A DNA stretch of 36,857 bases from positions 1 to 36,857 of IMG/VR virus record IMGVR_UViG_3300007735_000686. One strand, 5' to 3'. Below, piece by piece: positions 24,405 to 32,748 of the stretch (its first letter is position 1; each line of letters starts with the position of its first letter). The DNA is from a virus. A program made the translations under genes and the position numbers. Under the pieces are notes generated by a model that was not told the DNA's origin, made no database searches, and was given only the letters and a program-made list of their open reading frames with translations.

Positions 24405-25016
24405 ATGAATGTAGGATATTTTACACACAGATCTGTTTTAAAAACAGTATTAAACTTAATTAATAACAAACCAATATTAGAATTGGGTTGTGGTGAAGGT
24501 TCAACCAGTATAATACATGAGTGGGCAATAAAAAATAAAGTAAAAGTAACTACAATTGATTCACAACAAGATTGGTTAAGTAAATATGAACATTTTAAAC
24601 ATTCTTTGCATGAATTTATTTGTATTGATAATTTTAATAATTGGATTCCATATTTAATAGAAAAAAATATAAATTGGGGTCTTGTTTTTATTGATCAGGG
24701 TTGTTGGGAATCAAGAAAAGACTGTTTATTTTATTTAAAAGATAAAGTTGATTATGTAATATTACACGACTGTTGTTATTATCCTAAAAATAATATTTTT
24801 GGAAAAATTACACAAGAAGAAACAATAAACTGTTGTTCTTCCAGTATTCCTAATCATTGCGCATGTGTGCCAGCTATTAAAAATTTTAAAAAACATTATA
24901 ATGATATATTTTTATATTCTAAAGAATATAATTCCCCATACGGACCTCCAACTCTGCTGGGATCTAATTTTTTTGATATTTCAGAACTAGAAATAAATAT
25001 GAGTGAATTAGGATAA
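24405..25016 (+). CDS. Methyltransferase-like protein
   Basis: A 203-residue protein with a class I methyltransferase motif I, PILELGCGEGST, at 23-34. An acidic TTIDSQQDW loop, LVFIDQGCWESRKD and a DYVILHDCCYYP strand then follow. The second half is unusually Cys-rich (CC pairs in HDCCYYP, NCCSSS and HCACVP), which may bind a metal or simply be a family trait. No Shine-Dalgarno sequence is visible. It may be a sugar methyltransferase, but similarity is limited to the SAM-binding core. Confidence 0.62.
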   Translation: MNVGYFTHRSVLKTVLNLINNKPILELGCGEGSTSIIHEWAIKNKVKVTTIDSQQDWLSKYEHFKHSLHEFICIDNFNNWIPYLIEKNINWGLVFIDQGCWESRKDCLFYLKDKVDYVILHDCCYYPKNNIFGKITQEETINCCSSSIPNHCACVPAIKNFKKHYNDIFLYSKEYNSPYGPPTLLGSNFFDISELEINMSELG

Positions 25017-25021
25017 ATTAT

Positions 25022-25798
25022 ATGGAATTTATTCAAGGTGAAAAATTTAAACAATTTGCAAATAACATAAATGTGTTTTATAGAAACACACATGATGTAG
25101 ATTATTTTTTTAAACACGAAGCTCCAACTATTCCTTTCATTTTAATAAGTCATAACAGTGATGGAAATGTATTAGAGCGTGCTATTAGACCAATTGACGC
25201 AAGTTTTTCTTTGGCACCATCAAATTTAATAAAATGGTTTGCTCAAAATGTAAATTACAATCACCCTAAATTACAATCTCTTCCAATCGGTTTAGAAAAT
25301 TCTGAATGGTTCGTAGATATAAGAAAAAGAGAAAAATTAAAAGAAATTGTAAAAATTCCTAAAAAAATAATAAACTTAGTTTACATGAATCACAATATCA
25401 AAAATAATCCAGCCGAAAGGCAACCACTCTATGATATGTTATCCAAAAAATCCTACGTAACAACACATTATGGTCATAATGGATTAAATTTTGATACTTA
25501 TTTGCATAATTTATATAATCACTGCTTCATGATATGTCCCCCAGGAAACGGAATAGGAGTACACCAACCATGGGAAGCAATGTATGTAGATACTATTCCA
25601 ATTCAAAAAAGGTATATAGATAACTCTTATTATCAAGATTTACCTATTTGTTTTGTTAATGATTGGAATGAACTTGAAGATGAACAGTTTTTAAAAAATG
25701 AATATATTAGAATAAAAAACAACAAATGTTGGAATTTTGAAAAGTTAAAATTTTTTTATTGGAAAAATTTAATTGAAACCGAAATTAAAAAATTATGA
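25022..25798 (+). CDS. Exostosin-like (GT47-type) glycosyltransferase
   Basis: A 258-residue protein whose C-terminal half has the exostosin-like donor-binding block: FMICPPGNGIGVHQPWEAMY followed by VDTIPIQKR (169-197), with CPxGNG, H-x-x-W-E and the 'x-G/D-TIPI' strand. The N-terminal half has SHNSDGNV and LQSLPIGLENSEW, also typical of such bacterial GT-B proteins. It is coupled by ATGA to the FAD oxidoreductase. Exact sugar unknown; the family call is moderately secure. Confidence 0.7.
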   Translation: MEFIQGEKFKQFANNINVFYRNTHDVDYFFKHEAPTIPFILISHNSDGNVLERAIRPIDASFSLAPSNLIKWFAQNVNYNHPKLQSLPIGLENSEWFVDIRKREKLKEIVKIPKKIINLVYMNHNIKNNPAERQPLYDMLSKKSYVTTHYGHNGLNFDTYLHNLYNHCFMICPPGNGIGVHQPWEAMYVDTIPIQKRYIDNSYYQDLPICFVNDWNELEDEQFLKNEYIRIKNNKCWNFEKLKFFYWKNLIETEIKKL

Positions 25799-26805
25799 AT
25801 ATTTTAGTTATTGGTGGTGGAATCTTCGGGACAGTAATATCATTGGTTTTATCAGAAAATATTTTTAATAAAGTAACTTTAATAGAAGAAAGTGACGACA
25901 TTTTAAATAAAGCATCACAGCACAATCACAACAGATTGCATCTTGGTTTTCATTACCCAAGAAGTATAAAAACTGCCAAACAGAGTGTTAATGGGCTGGT
26001 TTCTTTTTTTATTAATTTTAAAGAAGCAATAAACAACAATTATCCAAAATATTATTTAATAGAAAAAACAAGTAAAGTTTCAGCAGAACAATTTATTAAT
26101 TTTTGCAATGAAATGAATCTTTTTTATAAAGAAGAATGGCCGAATGTTGATTTAAATAAAAATAATTTATCACTTTCGCTTCTTACAGAAGAGCCAGGTT
26201 TTGATTTCAATACTATAAAAACAATTTTAAAACAAAAATTAAATAAATCTAAAGTAAATGTTATTTTTAATAAATCGATAAAAACCAAAGAAGATTGTTC
26301 TGATTATGATGTTATAATAAATTGCACATATGCTGGTGTTAACGATATTAATAATATTTTTAATATAGATTTATTAAAATTAAAACATCAAGATGTCTGT
26401 ATTCCAATACTTGAATTGGATATTAAAAAAATAGGTTTAACTGTAATGGATGGTCCCTTTTGTAGCATAATGCCATTCGGATTTAACAAAAATCAATATC
26501 TTTTATACCATGTTAAATATTCGGTGCTAGAAGAGCATATTGGTGATTTTTATAAATCAAAAAATAATTTTTTAAACTATCAGATGATTTTAAATAAATC
26601 ATCAGAGTATTATACTTTTTTAAAAAATGCAAAATACATAAGTTCATATAGAACTGTAAGAGTTTTACCGATAAACGATAATGACGAACGAATGACAGAT
26701 TTTAAAATAAATAATGTTGAAAATAAAAAAATTATAACACTATTGTCTGGAAAAGTATCAACGTGTTGGGATACTGCGTATCAAATAAAAAAGATATTAC
26801 AATGA
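25795..26805 (+). CDS. FAD-dependent oxidoreductase (DAO-like)
   Basis: A 336-residue Rossmann flavoprotein. Its dinucleotide-binding motif is VIGGGIFGT at 5-13, followed by LIEES at the end of strand 2. A NHNRLHLGFHYPRS segment at 44-57 is characteristic of a group of FAD oxidoreductases found in surface-polysaccharide loci. A C-terminal LLSGKVSTCWDTAYQI motif is in the usual FAD-contact position. It probably oxidises a sugar or amino-sugar intermediate; the substrate is unknown. ATGA overlaps both neighbours, consistent with acting with the next dehydrogenase. Confidence 0.72.
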   Translation: MNILVIGGGIFGTVISLVLSENIFNKVTLIEESDDILNKASQHNHNRLHLGFHYPRSIKTAKQSVNGLVSFFINFKEAINNNYPKYYLIEKTSKVSAEQFINFCNEMNLFYKEEWPNVDLNKNNLSLSLLTEEPGFDFNTIKTILKQKLNKSKVNVIFNKSIKTKEDCSDYDVIINCTYAGVNDINNIFNIDLLKLKHQDVCIPILELDIKKIGLTVMDGPFCSIMPFGFNKNQYLLYHVKYSVLEEHIGDFYKSKNNFLNYQMILNKSSEYYTFLKNAKYISSYRTVRVLPINDNDERMTDFKINNVENKKIITLLSGKVSTCWDTAYQIKKILQ

Positions 26806-27530
26806 ATGTAGGATTAATAGGCAAAGGTTACTGGGGTTCTATTGTTGAATCTAAATTAAAAAATATTTGCAATTTAAAATTTGTTGCGGATTCGAAAACA
26901 GATTATACATCAAAGTTAAATGATGTTGATTGGATTTTTGTATGCAGCCCAACCAATACACATTATGATATTGTAAAAAAATGTTTATATAGTAATAAAA
27001 ATGTTTTTTGCGAAAAACCATTTACAGGAAATTATAAAAAAGCAAAAGAACTAATCGAAGTAGCAAAAAACAAAAATTTAAAATTATTTATTGATAATAT
27101 TTTTTTATATAGAGAAGAAACTAAAAAATTAACTAATACTTTTAAAGATATATCATTTATTTGGAATAAAAGTGAAAAAATAAATCAAAATATATACGAC
27201 AGTCTTTTATATCATGATGTTTATTTGTTGATAAACACAACCAAATTTGAAAATTGGAATGTAGTAGAAAAAAATATTAATGACTGTAAACTAAAAGTAG
27301 TTTTACAACATAATCAAAAAACTGCTTTTTTCTATTATGATAGATCTTTATCATTTAAACAAAAAATTATCAAATTAGATGATTTGGAAATAGATTATTC
27401 TGTTCCAACTACCGATCCTTTAATGGATATAATAAATCAATTAAACAAAAATTTTATTGATTATTCTGCTAATCAGGATTTGACATTAAAAACTTTAAAA
27501 TTATTAACAAAAATAAAAAATTATGATTAA
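26802..27530 (+). CDS. Gfo/Idh/MocA family NAD(P)-dependent oxidoreductase
   Basis: A 242-residue sugar dehydrogenase-like protein. The ATG in the ATGA overlap is chosen over an in-frame ATG at 26763 that lies inside the previous gene. Motifs: VGLIGKGYWGS at 3-13 and VCSPTNTHYDIV (48-59), then the family hallmark EKPF at 71-74, whose Lys contacts substrate. The usual family length is 330-380, so the C-terminal domain is shortened. It may make a nucleotide-sugar keto or amino precursor in the island's pathway. Confidence 0.82.
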   Translation: MNVGLIGKGYWGSIVESKLKNICNLKFVADSKTDYTSKLNDVDWIFVCSPTNTHYDIVKKCLYSNKNVFCEKPFTGNYKKAKELIEVAKNKNLKLFIDNIFLYREETKKLTNTFKDISFIWNKSEKINQNIYDSLLYHDVYLLINTTKFENWNVVEKNINDCKLKVVLQHNQKTAFFYYDRSLSFKQKIIKLDDLEIDYSVPTTDPLMDIINQLNKNFIDYSANQDLTLKTLKLLTKIKNYD

Positions 27531-28209
27531 TACTATAACAGATAATACAATTAATAAAATTTATAATGAATTTATAGTTTCAAAATTAAATACAAAGTAT
27601 CTAGAAAAGTATAAAACTTTATCGGAAGATATGAATACATCTGAATGGAATTGGAAAGACAAAGATTTTTCAAGAGTAATATCTTTATTAGAATTTAAAA
27701 ATTTTATGGAAAATAATTCAAAAATTTTTAATAATGTATTGGTTTACAATGGTCCAAACGATCCAGAAATTCAATATATAAAATATAATAATATTTCATT
27801 TATAGATTATGAGTCTAATAAAAGTAATGATTTACATACATTGGAATCAAAAATAACATATGATTTTTTTATGACAAATCAAACATTAGAACACACATAC
27901 GATCCTTGTTTAATTTTAAGAAAAATATACGAAATAATGGAGGATGATGGTCTAATTTATTTAAATGTACCTTCTTTGTGTCCACCACACAGTACTCCCT
28001 TTCACCACTACAATGGGTTTACTCCCGTAGGTCTCGGTGCTATTGTTCAGCAGGCAGGTTTTAAAATTCTTGATATTGGGTTTTGGGGAAACAAAGAGTA
28101 TGTAACCAAATTGTTTACAACAAATAGTTGGCCGGATTATTTTATGTTAAATGATCATAAAAATGATTTTAATTATTCTGCAATATCTTGGATTTTTGCT
28201 AAAAAATAA
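27523..28209 (+). CDS. Methyltransferase-like protein, last gene of the glycan island
   Basis: A 228-residue protein overlapping the dehydrogenase by 8 nt. The C-terminal half is typical of class I methyltransferases: FFMTNQTLEHTYDPCLILRK (115-134), MEDDGLIYLNVPS (139-151) and a HHYNGFTPVGLGAIVQQAGF region, as in Methyltransf_11/23 proteins. The expected glycine-rich motif I is not evident; its position has NVLVYNGPNDPEI. SAM binding is therefore uncertain and the protein may be degenerate or a variant. Strongly AT-rich codons. Confidence 0.6.
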   Translation: MINTITDNTINKIYNEFIVSKLNTKYLEKYKTLSEDMNTSEWNWKDKDFSRVISLLEFKNFMENNSKIFNNVLVYNGPNDPEIQYIKYNNISFIDYESNKSNDLHTLESKITYDFFMTNQTLEHTYDPCLILRKIYEIMEDDGLIYLNVPSLCPPHSTPFHHYNGFTPVGLGAIVQQAGFKILDIGFWGNKEYVTKLFTTNSWPDYFMLNDHKNDFNYSAISWIFAKK

Positions 28210-28217
28210 TTTATTTG

Positions 28218-28245
28218 TTGACAAACACATATTATGTGTAATACT
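28218..28245 (+). promoter_or_regulatory. Sigma70-like promoter for gp55 with palindromic spacer
   Basis: TTGACA at 28218-28223 and a TG-extended AATACT at 28240-28245 (16-bp spacing; TAATAC one base earlier is an alternative). The spacer holds a perfect inverted repeat ACACAT-ATT-ATGTGT at 28225-28239, an operator-like site. The gp55 GTG begins only 7 nt after the -10 element. Confidence 0.55.
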
Positions 28246-28251
28246 TTTTAA

Positions 28252-28818
28252 GTGAAAAAACTAAAGAAAAAGAAATCAAAACCCTCTGATGCTGATTATG
28301 TAGATAATCAGCAATTATATGCATCATTGATAGAATATAAAAAGAAATGCAAGGAAGCCGAGAATTCAGGAAAAAAGAAACCAAAACTTCCTGATTACAT
28401 TGGCGAATGCATTTTAAAAATAGCAACAAGATTATCTTATAGGCCAAATTTTGCAAATTATCCATATAGAGAAGAGATGGTATCGGATGGAGTGTTGAAC
28501 TGCGTAACTTACATAGACAATTTTGATCCAAAACTTTCAACCAGCCCATTTGGTTATTTGACCCAAATATGCTGGTTTTCTTTTGTGCGTATAATAAACA
28601 AAGAAAAGAAAGAAAAGTATATTCAATACAAGTTTGCAGAACAGCAAAACGACAAAGACTTTCAAAATTGGTTTAATGAAACCTATGCCGGTATGGATAT
28701 AGGTCGCAGAGATTTCTTTGGGCTTACTGATTCTGACATGGAACGGTTTGATGAAATGTGCCAGCCAAAGAAGATCAAGAGAAAGAAAAAAGCCAAAAAA
28801 GATTTATTTGACGCATGA
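28252..28818 (+). CDS. 55: Late transcription sigma factor gp55
   Basis: Phage sigma factor that directs host RNA polymerase to TATAAATA late promoters, together with the sliding clamp. The 188-residue product (T4 gp55: 185 aa) aligns with T4 at DYVDNQQLYASLIEYKK (T4: NYVNNKELLQAIIDWKT), EEMVSDGVLNCVTYIDNFDP (T4: [20 protein letters not shown]) and SPFGYLTQICWFSFVRIINKEKKEK (T4: [24 protein letters not shown]). The GTG is the only possible start, as TAA is immediately upstream in frame. No Shine-Dalgarno sequence. N- and C-termini are lysine-rich. Confidence 0.95.
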   Translation: MKKLKKKKSKPSDADYVDNQQLYASLIEYKKKCKEAENSGKKKPKLPDYIGECILKIATRLSYRPNFANYPYREEMVSDGVLNCVTYIDNFDPKLSTSPFGYLTQICWFSFVRIINKEKKEKYIQYKFAEQQNDKDFQNWFNETYAGMDIGRRDFFGLTDSDMERFDEMCQPKKIKRKKKAKKDLFDA

Positions 28819-29861
28819 AAGCTGTAATTCTTAATGATACGCATTTCGGTTACAAGAATGACTCTTGTGTTATATTGGATTATTTTCTTGAGTTTTTTGA
28901 TGAACAACTTTTTCCATACCTCAAAGAAAATAACATAAAAACAATCTTTCATTTGGGAGATGTATTTGACCGGAGGAAATATGTCAATTTTAAAACCCTT
29001 TATAGAGTTCGTAAAGAATTTTTGGAACCACTACAAGACATGGGCATTAAAGTCCATGCGATCTGTGGAAACCACGACACATACTACAGAAATACCAATA
29101 ACATTAATTCATTACAAGAATTGGTTGCACACTTTCCAAACTGGACAGTGTATTCCGAGCCAACGGATTTACATCTCTCAATGGGATGTGTCGCACTCCT
29201 ACCATGGATAAATTCAGAGAACGAGGAAGCAGCAGCCAAGTTTCTTTCTGAAACAACATGTTCACTTTTGTTTGGGCACTTGGAACTGTGTGGATTCCAA
29301 AGCATGCCAGGGGTATTCGTGGAGCAAGGTTATGCTACAAAGCATTTTGACAAATTTGAGTATGTTCTTAGTGGGCATTACCATCTTAAGTCTTCCCGTG
29401 ATAACATACATTATCTCGGAACGCAATATCAGATGGGCTTCTCGGATGTTTGGGAGAAAAAAGGATTTCACGTATTTGACTTTAAGGACCGTGTTCTTGA
29501 ATTTGTCCAAAACCCAAGAAAACTTTTTCATACGGTTGACTATTATGAAAACTCAAAAGAAAAAATAGATTTCAATCAATATAAAGATTCATATGTAAAA
29601 ATTTTTATAAAAGAAAAGACCAAGCAGATTTTGTTTGAAAAATATCTTGATAAATTTTACGACGCAGGTGTGATCGAATTGGCGGTTGCGGAAGATGTCA
29701 GTTCCAATCCAGATCTTGTAGCCGTAGATATACACAAAGACACTCTTCAACTCCTTCACGAAGAAATTGATACAATCAATGAACAATCAATAGATAAAAA
29801 AGTTCTTGCCGAGATCATAAACTCGGCGTACAATAAAGCGTTGTCGAAGGAAGAAGAATGA
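28815..29861 (+). CDS. 47: Recombination endonuclease subunit gp47 (Mre11-like)
   Basis: Nuclease of the gp46/gp47 complex, which resects DNA ends for recombination-dependent replication and host DNA breakdown. The 348-residue protein (T4: 339 aa) has the calcineurin-like metal motifs LNDTHFG (D8, H10), HLGDVFDRR (D49), GNHDTY (N86, H87), a GHLEL histidine and SGHYHLKS (about 188-195). All metal ligands expected for Mre11 enzymes are visible. ATGA overlaps join it to gp55 and gp46. Confidence 0.96.
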   Translation: MKAVILNDTHFGYKNDSCVILDYFLEFFDEQLFPYLKENNIKTIFHLGDVFDRRKYVNFKTLYRVRKEFLEPLQDMGIKVHAICGNHDTYYRNTNNINSLQELVAHFPNWTVYSEPTDLHLSMGCVALLPWINSENEEAAAKFLSETTCSLLFGHLELCGFQSMPGVFVEQGYATKHFDKFEYVLSGHYHLKSSRDNIHYLGTQYQMGFSDVWEKKGFHVFDFKDRVLEFVQNPRKLFHTVDYYENSKEKIDFNQYKDSYVKIFIKEKTKQILFEKYLDKFYDAGVIELAVAEDVSSNPDLVAVDIHKDTLQLLHEEIDTINEQSIDKKVLAEIINSAYNKALSKEEE

Positions 29862-31579
29862 TAGAATTTACCAGCGTTAGATTCAAGAACTTTGGATCGT
29901 TTGGAAATAATTTTTCTGAAATAAAATTAAATACCAATAAAGTGACTTTGGTGACCGGCACAAACGGCCACGGAAAGTCATTTGCCTTTCTTGACTCATT
30001 GTGCTTTGGATTATTTGGAAAACCATTTCGTCCAATAAACATACCACAACTTGTAAATTCCGTAAACAACAAGCATTGCGTAGTTGAAATAGAATTCAAG
30101 CGATCTGGATCGAACTATTTGGTTCGCCGTGGATTGGGACCAAAATTATTTGAAATCTACAAAGATGGCGAGATGCTTGATCAGCACGCCAAGTCAAAAG
30201 ACTATCAAGAATACTTTGAAGAACAGATCTTGGGGTTTGATTATGCAGCATTCAAGCAAGTTGTAATTCTTGGCAAATCAAACTTCATCCCATTTATGCA
30301 GTTGACTCCAGCGGAAAGAAGAAAGATTATTGAAGGGTTGCTGGATTTGGATATATTGGCAGACATGAATCTGTATGTCCGTGGCCAGTTGTCAAAATTA
30401 AAAACTGATATATCCGAGAATGAAAGTTTTGTAAAAATTGCAAATGAAAAAATTAAATCTTTGAAGGAACTCAAAGAAGAAATTTACAAAAACAAAGATA
30501 AAACTTTAGATTCTAATGAAACAAAAATTCAAACTTTAAAGGAAACTTTGATTCAAATTGATTCAAATATTGTTATTTTAAACAATAAACTTTCTGCCCA
30601 AAATTCTTTAAAAAAGAAGCATAGTTCTACGATTGCTTCTCTGGCCAGCGTTCCAACAATGCACTCCAAGGCATTGGACTTGGAGAAAGAGCTTATAGAG
30701 CAAATAAACAGTCTTGAAAGGGATCCAAAATGCACCTGCTGCGGTCAAATTTTGCCAGAAGATCAAAGAATGACCCATTTGGATGAAAAAAGACAAAAAT
30801 TGGCAACTTGTAAGAAATCATTACAGGTTGCAGATAAAAAACTCAAAGAACTTGAAAAATTAAAAGAAGATTTAGAAAAAGTTACAGAAGAGATAAACGA
30901 ATTAAATGTAAGTCTTTCTGCAGAAACTTTTGATAAAAGCAACACAGTAAAACAAATAAAGTTTTTTGAAGAAGAAAATTACAAAATAAAGCATGCAAAG
31001 GATGAATCTGGAATAGACCAAAAGATCGAAGAGGCTATTGCAAAAAAGGACGATTATGCAAAGACTCTGGAAAAATCAATCAATGAACAGATTCACCACG
31101 ATGTTGTATACGATATGCTCAAGGATGGTGGTCTCAAGAGCCGTATTATCAAACATTATGTTCCCATCATCAATGGACTCGTCAACAAGTTCCTCGGAAA
31201 ACTTAATCTCTATGTTGACTTCAACATCGATGAGGAGTTCAAGGAAACAATACGATCCAGATACAGGGATGCATTTTCATATTCCTCTTTCTCTGAGGGA
31301 GAGAAACAGCGTATCGATTTGGCCATTCTCTTGACTTGGAGAGAGATTGCCAAAATGAAGAATAGTCTTAATTGCAATCTATTGATCTTTGACGAGATTT
31401 TGGATTCGTCCTTGGACAGCGCTGGAACAGAAGCATTCTTGAAATTGTTGAACAAAATGAAGAACAAATGTTCTATATTCATCATAAGTCACAAAGCAGA
31501 TTCGTTGGCAGACAAGTTTGATCAACAAATGCAATTTGAAAAGAAAAACAATTTTTCAAGAATAAAAGCTCAGATATAA
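29858..31579 (+). CDS. 46: Recombination endonuclease subunit gp46 (Rad50-like ATPase)
   Basis: SMC/Rad50-type ATPase controlling gp47. Of 573 residues (T4: 560 aa), the N-terminal lobe has Walker A GTNGHGKS at 34-41 and a Q-loop region near 130-145. A coiled coil extends over about 170-430, interrupted by a zinc-hook CxxC at 292-295 (KCTCCGQ). The C-terminal lobe has the ABC signature FSEGEKQR, Walker B LLIFDEILDSSLD and the His-switch region FIISHK. The stop overlaps the downstream late box. Confidence 0.96.
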   Translation: MIEFTSVRFKNFGSFGNNFSEIKLNTNKVTLVTGTNGHGKSFAFLDSLCFGLFGKPFRPINIPQLVNSVNNKHCVVEIEFKRSGSNYLVRRGLGPKLFEIYKDGEMLDQHAKSKDYQEYFEEQILGFDYAAFKQVVILGKSNFIPFMQLTPAERRKIIEGLLDLDILADMNLYVRGQLSKLKTDISENESFVKIANEKIKSLKELKEEIYKNKDKTLDSNETKIQTLKETLIQIDSNIVILNNKLSAQNSLKKKHSSTIASLASVPTMHSKALDLEKELIEQINSLERDPKCTCCGQILPEDQRMTHLDEKRQKLATCKKSLQVADKKLKELEKLKEDLEKVTEEINELNVSLSAETFDKSNTVKQIKFFEEENYKIKHAKDESGIDQKIEEAIAKKDDYAKTLEKSINEQIHHDVVYDMLKDGGLKSRIIKHYVPIINGLVNKFLGKLNLYVDFNIDEEFKETIRSRYRDAFSYSSFSEGEKQRIDLAILLTWREIAKMKNSLNCNLLIFDEILDSSLDSAGTEAFLKLLNKMKNKCSIFIISHKADSLADKFDQQMQFEKKNNFSRIKAQI

Positions 31580-31582
31580 ATA
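31575..31582 (+). promoter_or_regulatory. Exact late promoter box inside the replication group
   Basis: TATAAATA spanning the gp46 stop codon, ending 7 nt before the ATG of the 94-residue virion-like gene. Predicted transcription start is 1-2 nt before that ATG. An AAGGA directly abuts the ATG and would be used only on read-through messages. Confidence 0.65.
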
Positions 31583-31589
31583 TTAAGGA

Positions 31590-31874
31590 ATGTTTAAAGG
31601 GCAATTTAAATTTAGAAATACATCGGGGAAACCCATTACATACAGTGGTGGTGATGTTGTAGTATATCAGGGAAAAGTTTATGAGTGTATAAAGATCACT
31701 CAAAAATCACCATTACAAAAACCCGAAAATTGGAAATATGTGAACATGACGGAGAATTTTATTTCTGATAATCCACCACTGAATCCAAAAGAAGGCCAGA
31801 TATGGACATCTACAAATGGTGTTTCATACACATGGTTTGTGGATGAAAACAGTTCTCAATGGATTCAGACTTGA
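31590..31874 (+). CDS. Small protein with carbohydrate-binding-module-like domain
   Basis: A 94-residue protein with two short parts. Residues 18-50 (GGDVVVYQGKVYECIK...PENWKYV) resemble the chitin/cellulose-binding type 5/12 module pattern 'Y-x-x-G-D-V-V-x-Y-x-G-x-x-Y...P-x-x-W'. Residues 58-94 (PPLNPKEGQIW...WFVDENSSQWIQ) match short repeats common in phage tail-fibre and baseplate proteins. It probably decorates the virion and binds surface glycan. It sits alone between gp46 and gp45 with a perfect late promoter, so expression is likely to be late rather than with its replication neighbours. Confidence 0.65.
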   Translation: MFKGQFKFRNTSGKPITYSGGDVVVYQGKVYECIKITQKSPLQKPENWKYVNMTENFISDNPPLNPKEGQIWTSTNGVSYTWFVDENSSQWIQT

Positions 31875-31904
31875 TTTACTATTTTTAGGAGTTATAATAA
31901 GAAC

Positions 31905-32057
31905 ATGAATGAAGACAGTTTTGAAAAATTTACTAATCGCCGCAAGAACAAGAAGAGTGGCTTCAGCAAGAAGCAAGAAAAAAGAAGCAAGCGCGGACAT
32001 CGCCATGAGCAAAAGCAGCAATTGAATGATGCTATGTACAGAAAAGACTTTGATTAA
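31905..32057 (+). CDS. Small basic protein, 50 aa
   Basis: Short reading frame starting MNEDSFEKFTNRRKNKKSGF, rich in Lys/Arg/Gln/His through residue 40, ending YRKDFD. AGGAG lies 13 nt upstream of the ATG and the stop is 17 nt before gp45, so spacing supports a real gene. In T4, small regulators (including RNA-polymerase-binding RpbA) lie near gp45, but no similarity is evident. A nucleic-acid-binding role is plausible from charge only. Confidence 0.55.
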   Translation: MNEDSFEKFTNRRKNKKSGFSKKQEKRSKRGHRHEQKQQLNDAMYRKDFD

Positions 32058-32074
32058 TTTACAAAAGGATTTAT

Positions 32075-32746
32075 ATGGAAACTGTGACCAAAATGCGTTT
32101 GAGCAAAGAAACATTTAGTGTTTTGAAAAACTTCTCGGCAATCAATTCAAACATATTGATCAAGCCGGGAAATACGTTGAAAACGGTTTCTGCAGGAATG
32201 AACATCTATGCAGAAGCAAAGGTTCAAGAAGAATTTGATATGACAATCCCAATTTGGGACTTGAATCAATTCTTGGGAGTGGTGAGCATGTTCAACAACC
32301 CTGACCTTGAATTCAATGATTCATATGTTGAAATTTCAAATGGAAGATCCTCTGTCAAGTATTACTACTCCGAAGAGTCGCTTCTGACTTATCCAAAGCG
32401 AGACATCAGAATGCCAGAAACAATTCTTTCATTTGATCTAGATGAACAGGATCTCAATGAAATCATGAAGGCATCAAATGTACTTCAGGTTAGTGATTTG
32501 AAGATCATTGCTGGTGACGGTATGATCAGAATCATTGTTGACGATTCTTCAGTAGATACATCCAACAGTTTTGCCATAACTGTAAATGAAAAGTACGATG
32601 GAAATGATTATTCGGGAAAGATCAAGGTAAATGATGTGAAGTTCCTTCCAGGTTCCTACACTGTAGAACTTACTGAAGGTATTATTTCTAAGTTTACCAA
32701 CAAGAATCAAAATCTTTCATACTACATTTCAATCGATAGGAAATAA
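32075..32746 (+). CDS. 45: Sliding clamp gp45
   Basis: Trimeric DNA polymerase processivity clamp and, in T4, the mobile enhancer of late transcription with gp55. The 223-residue product (T4: 228 aa) begins MRLSKETFSVLKNFSAINSN after a six-residue leader (T4: MKLSKDTTALLKNFATINSG). It keeps the PIWDLNQFLGVVSMFNNPDLEF block (T4: AIYDLNGFLGILSLVNDDAEI), a KIIAGDGMIRIIV strand and a LPGSYTVEL strand (T4: QPGNYKLLL). AAAGGA is the ribosome-binding site. Confidence 0.96.
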   Translation: METVTKMRLSKETFSVLKNFSAINSNILIKPGNTLKTVSAGMNIYAEAKVQEEFDMTIPIWDLNQFLGVVSMFNNPDLEFNDSYVEISNGRSSVKYYYSEESLLTYPKRDIRMPETILSFDLDEQDLNEIMKASNVLQVSDLKIIAGDGMIRIIVDDSSVDTSNSFAITVNEKYDGNDYSGKIKVNDVKFLPGSYTVELTEGIISKFTNKNQNLSYYISIDRK

Positions 32747-32748
32747 TT

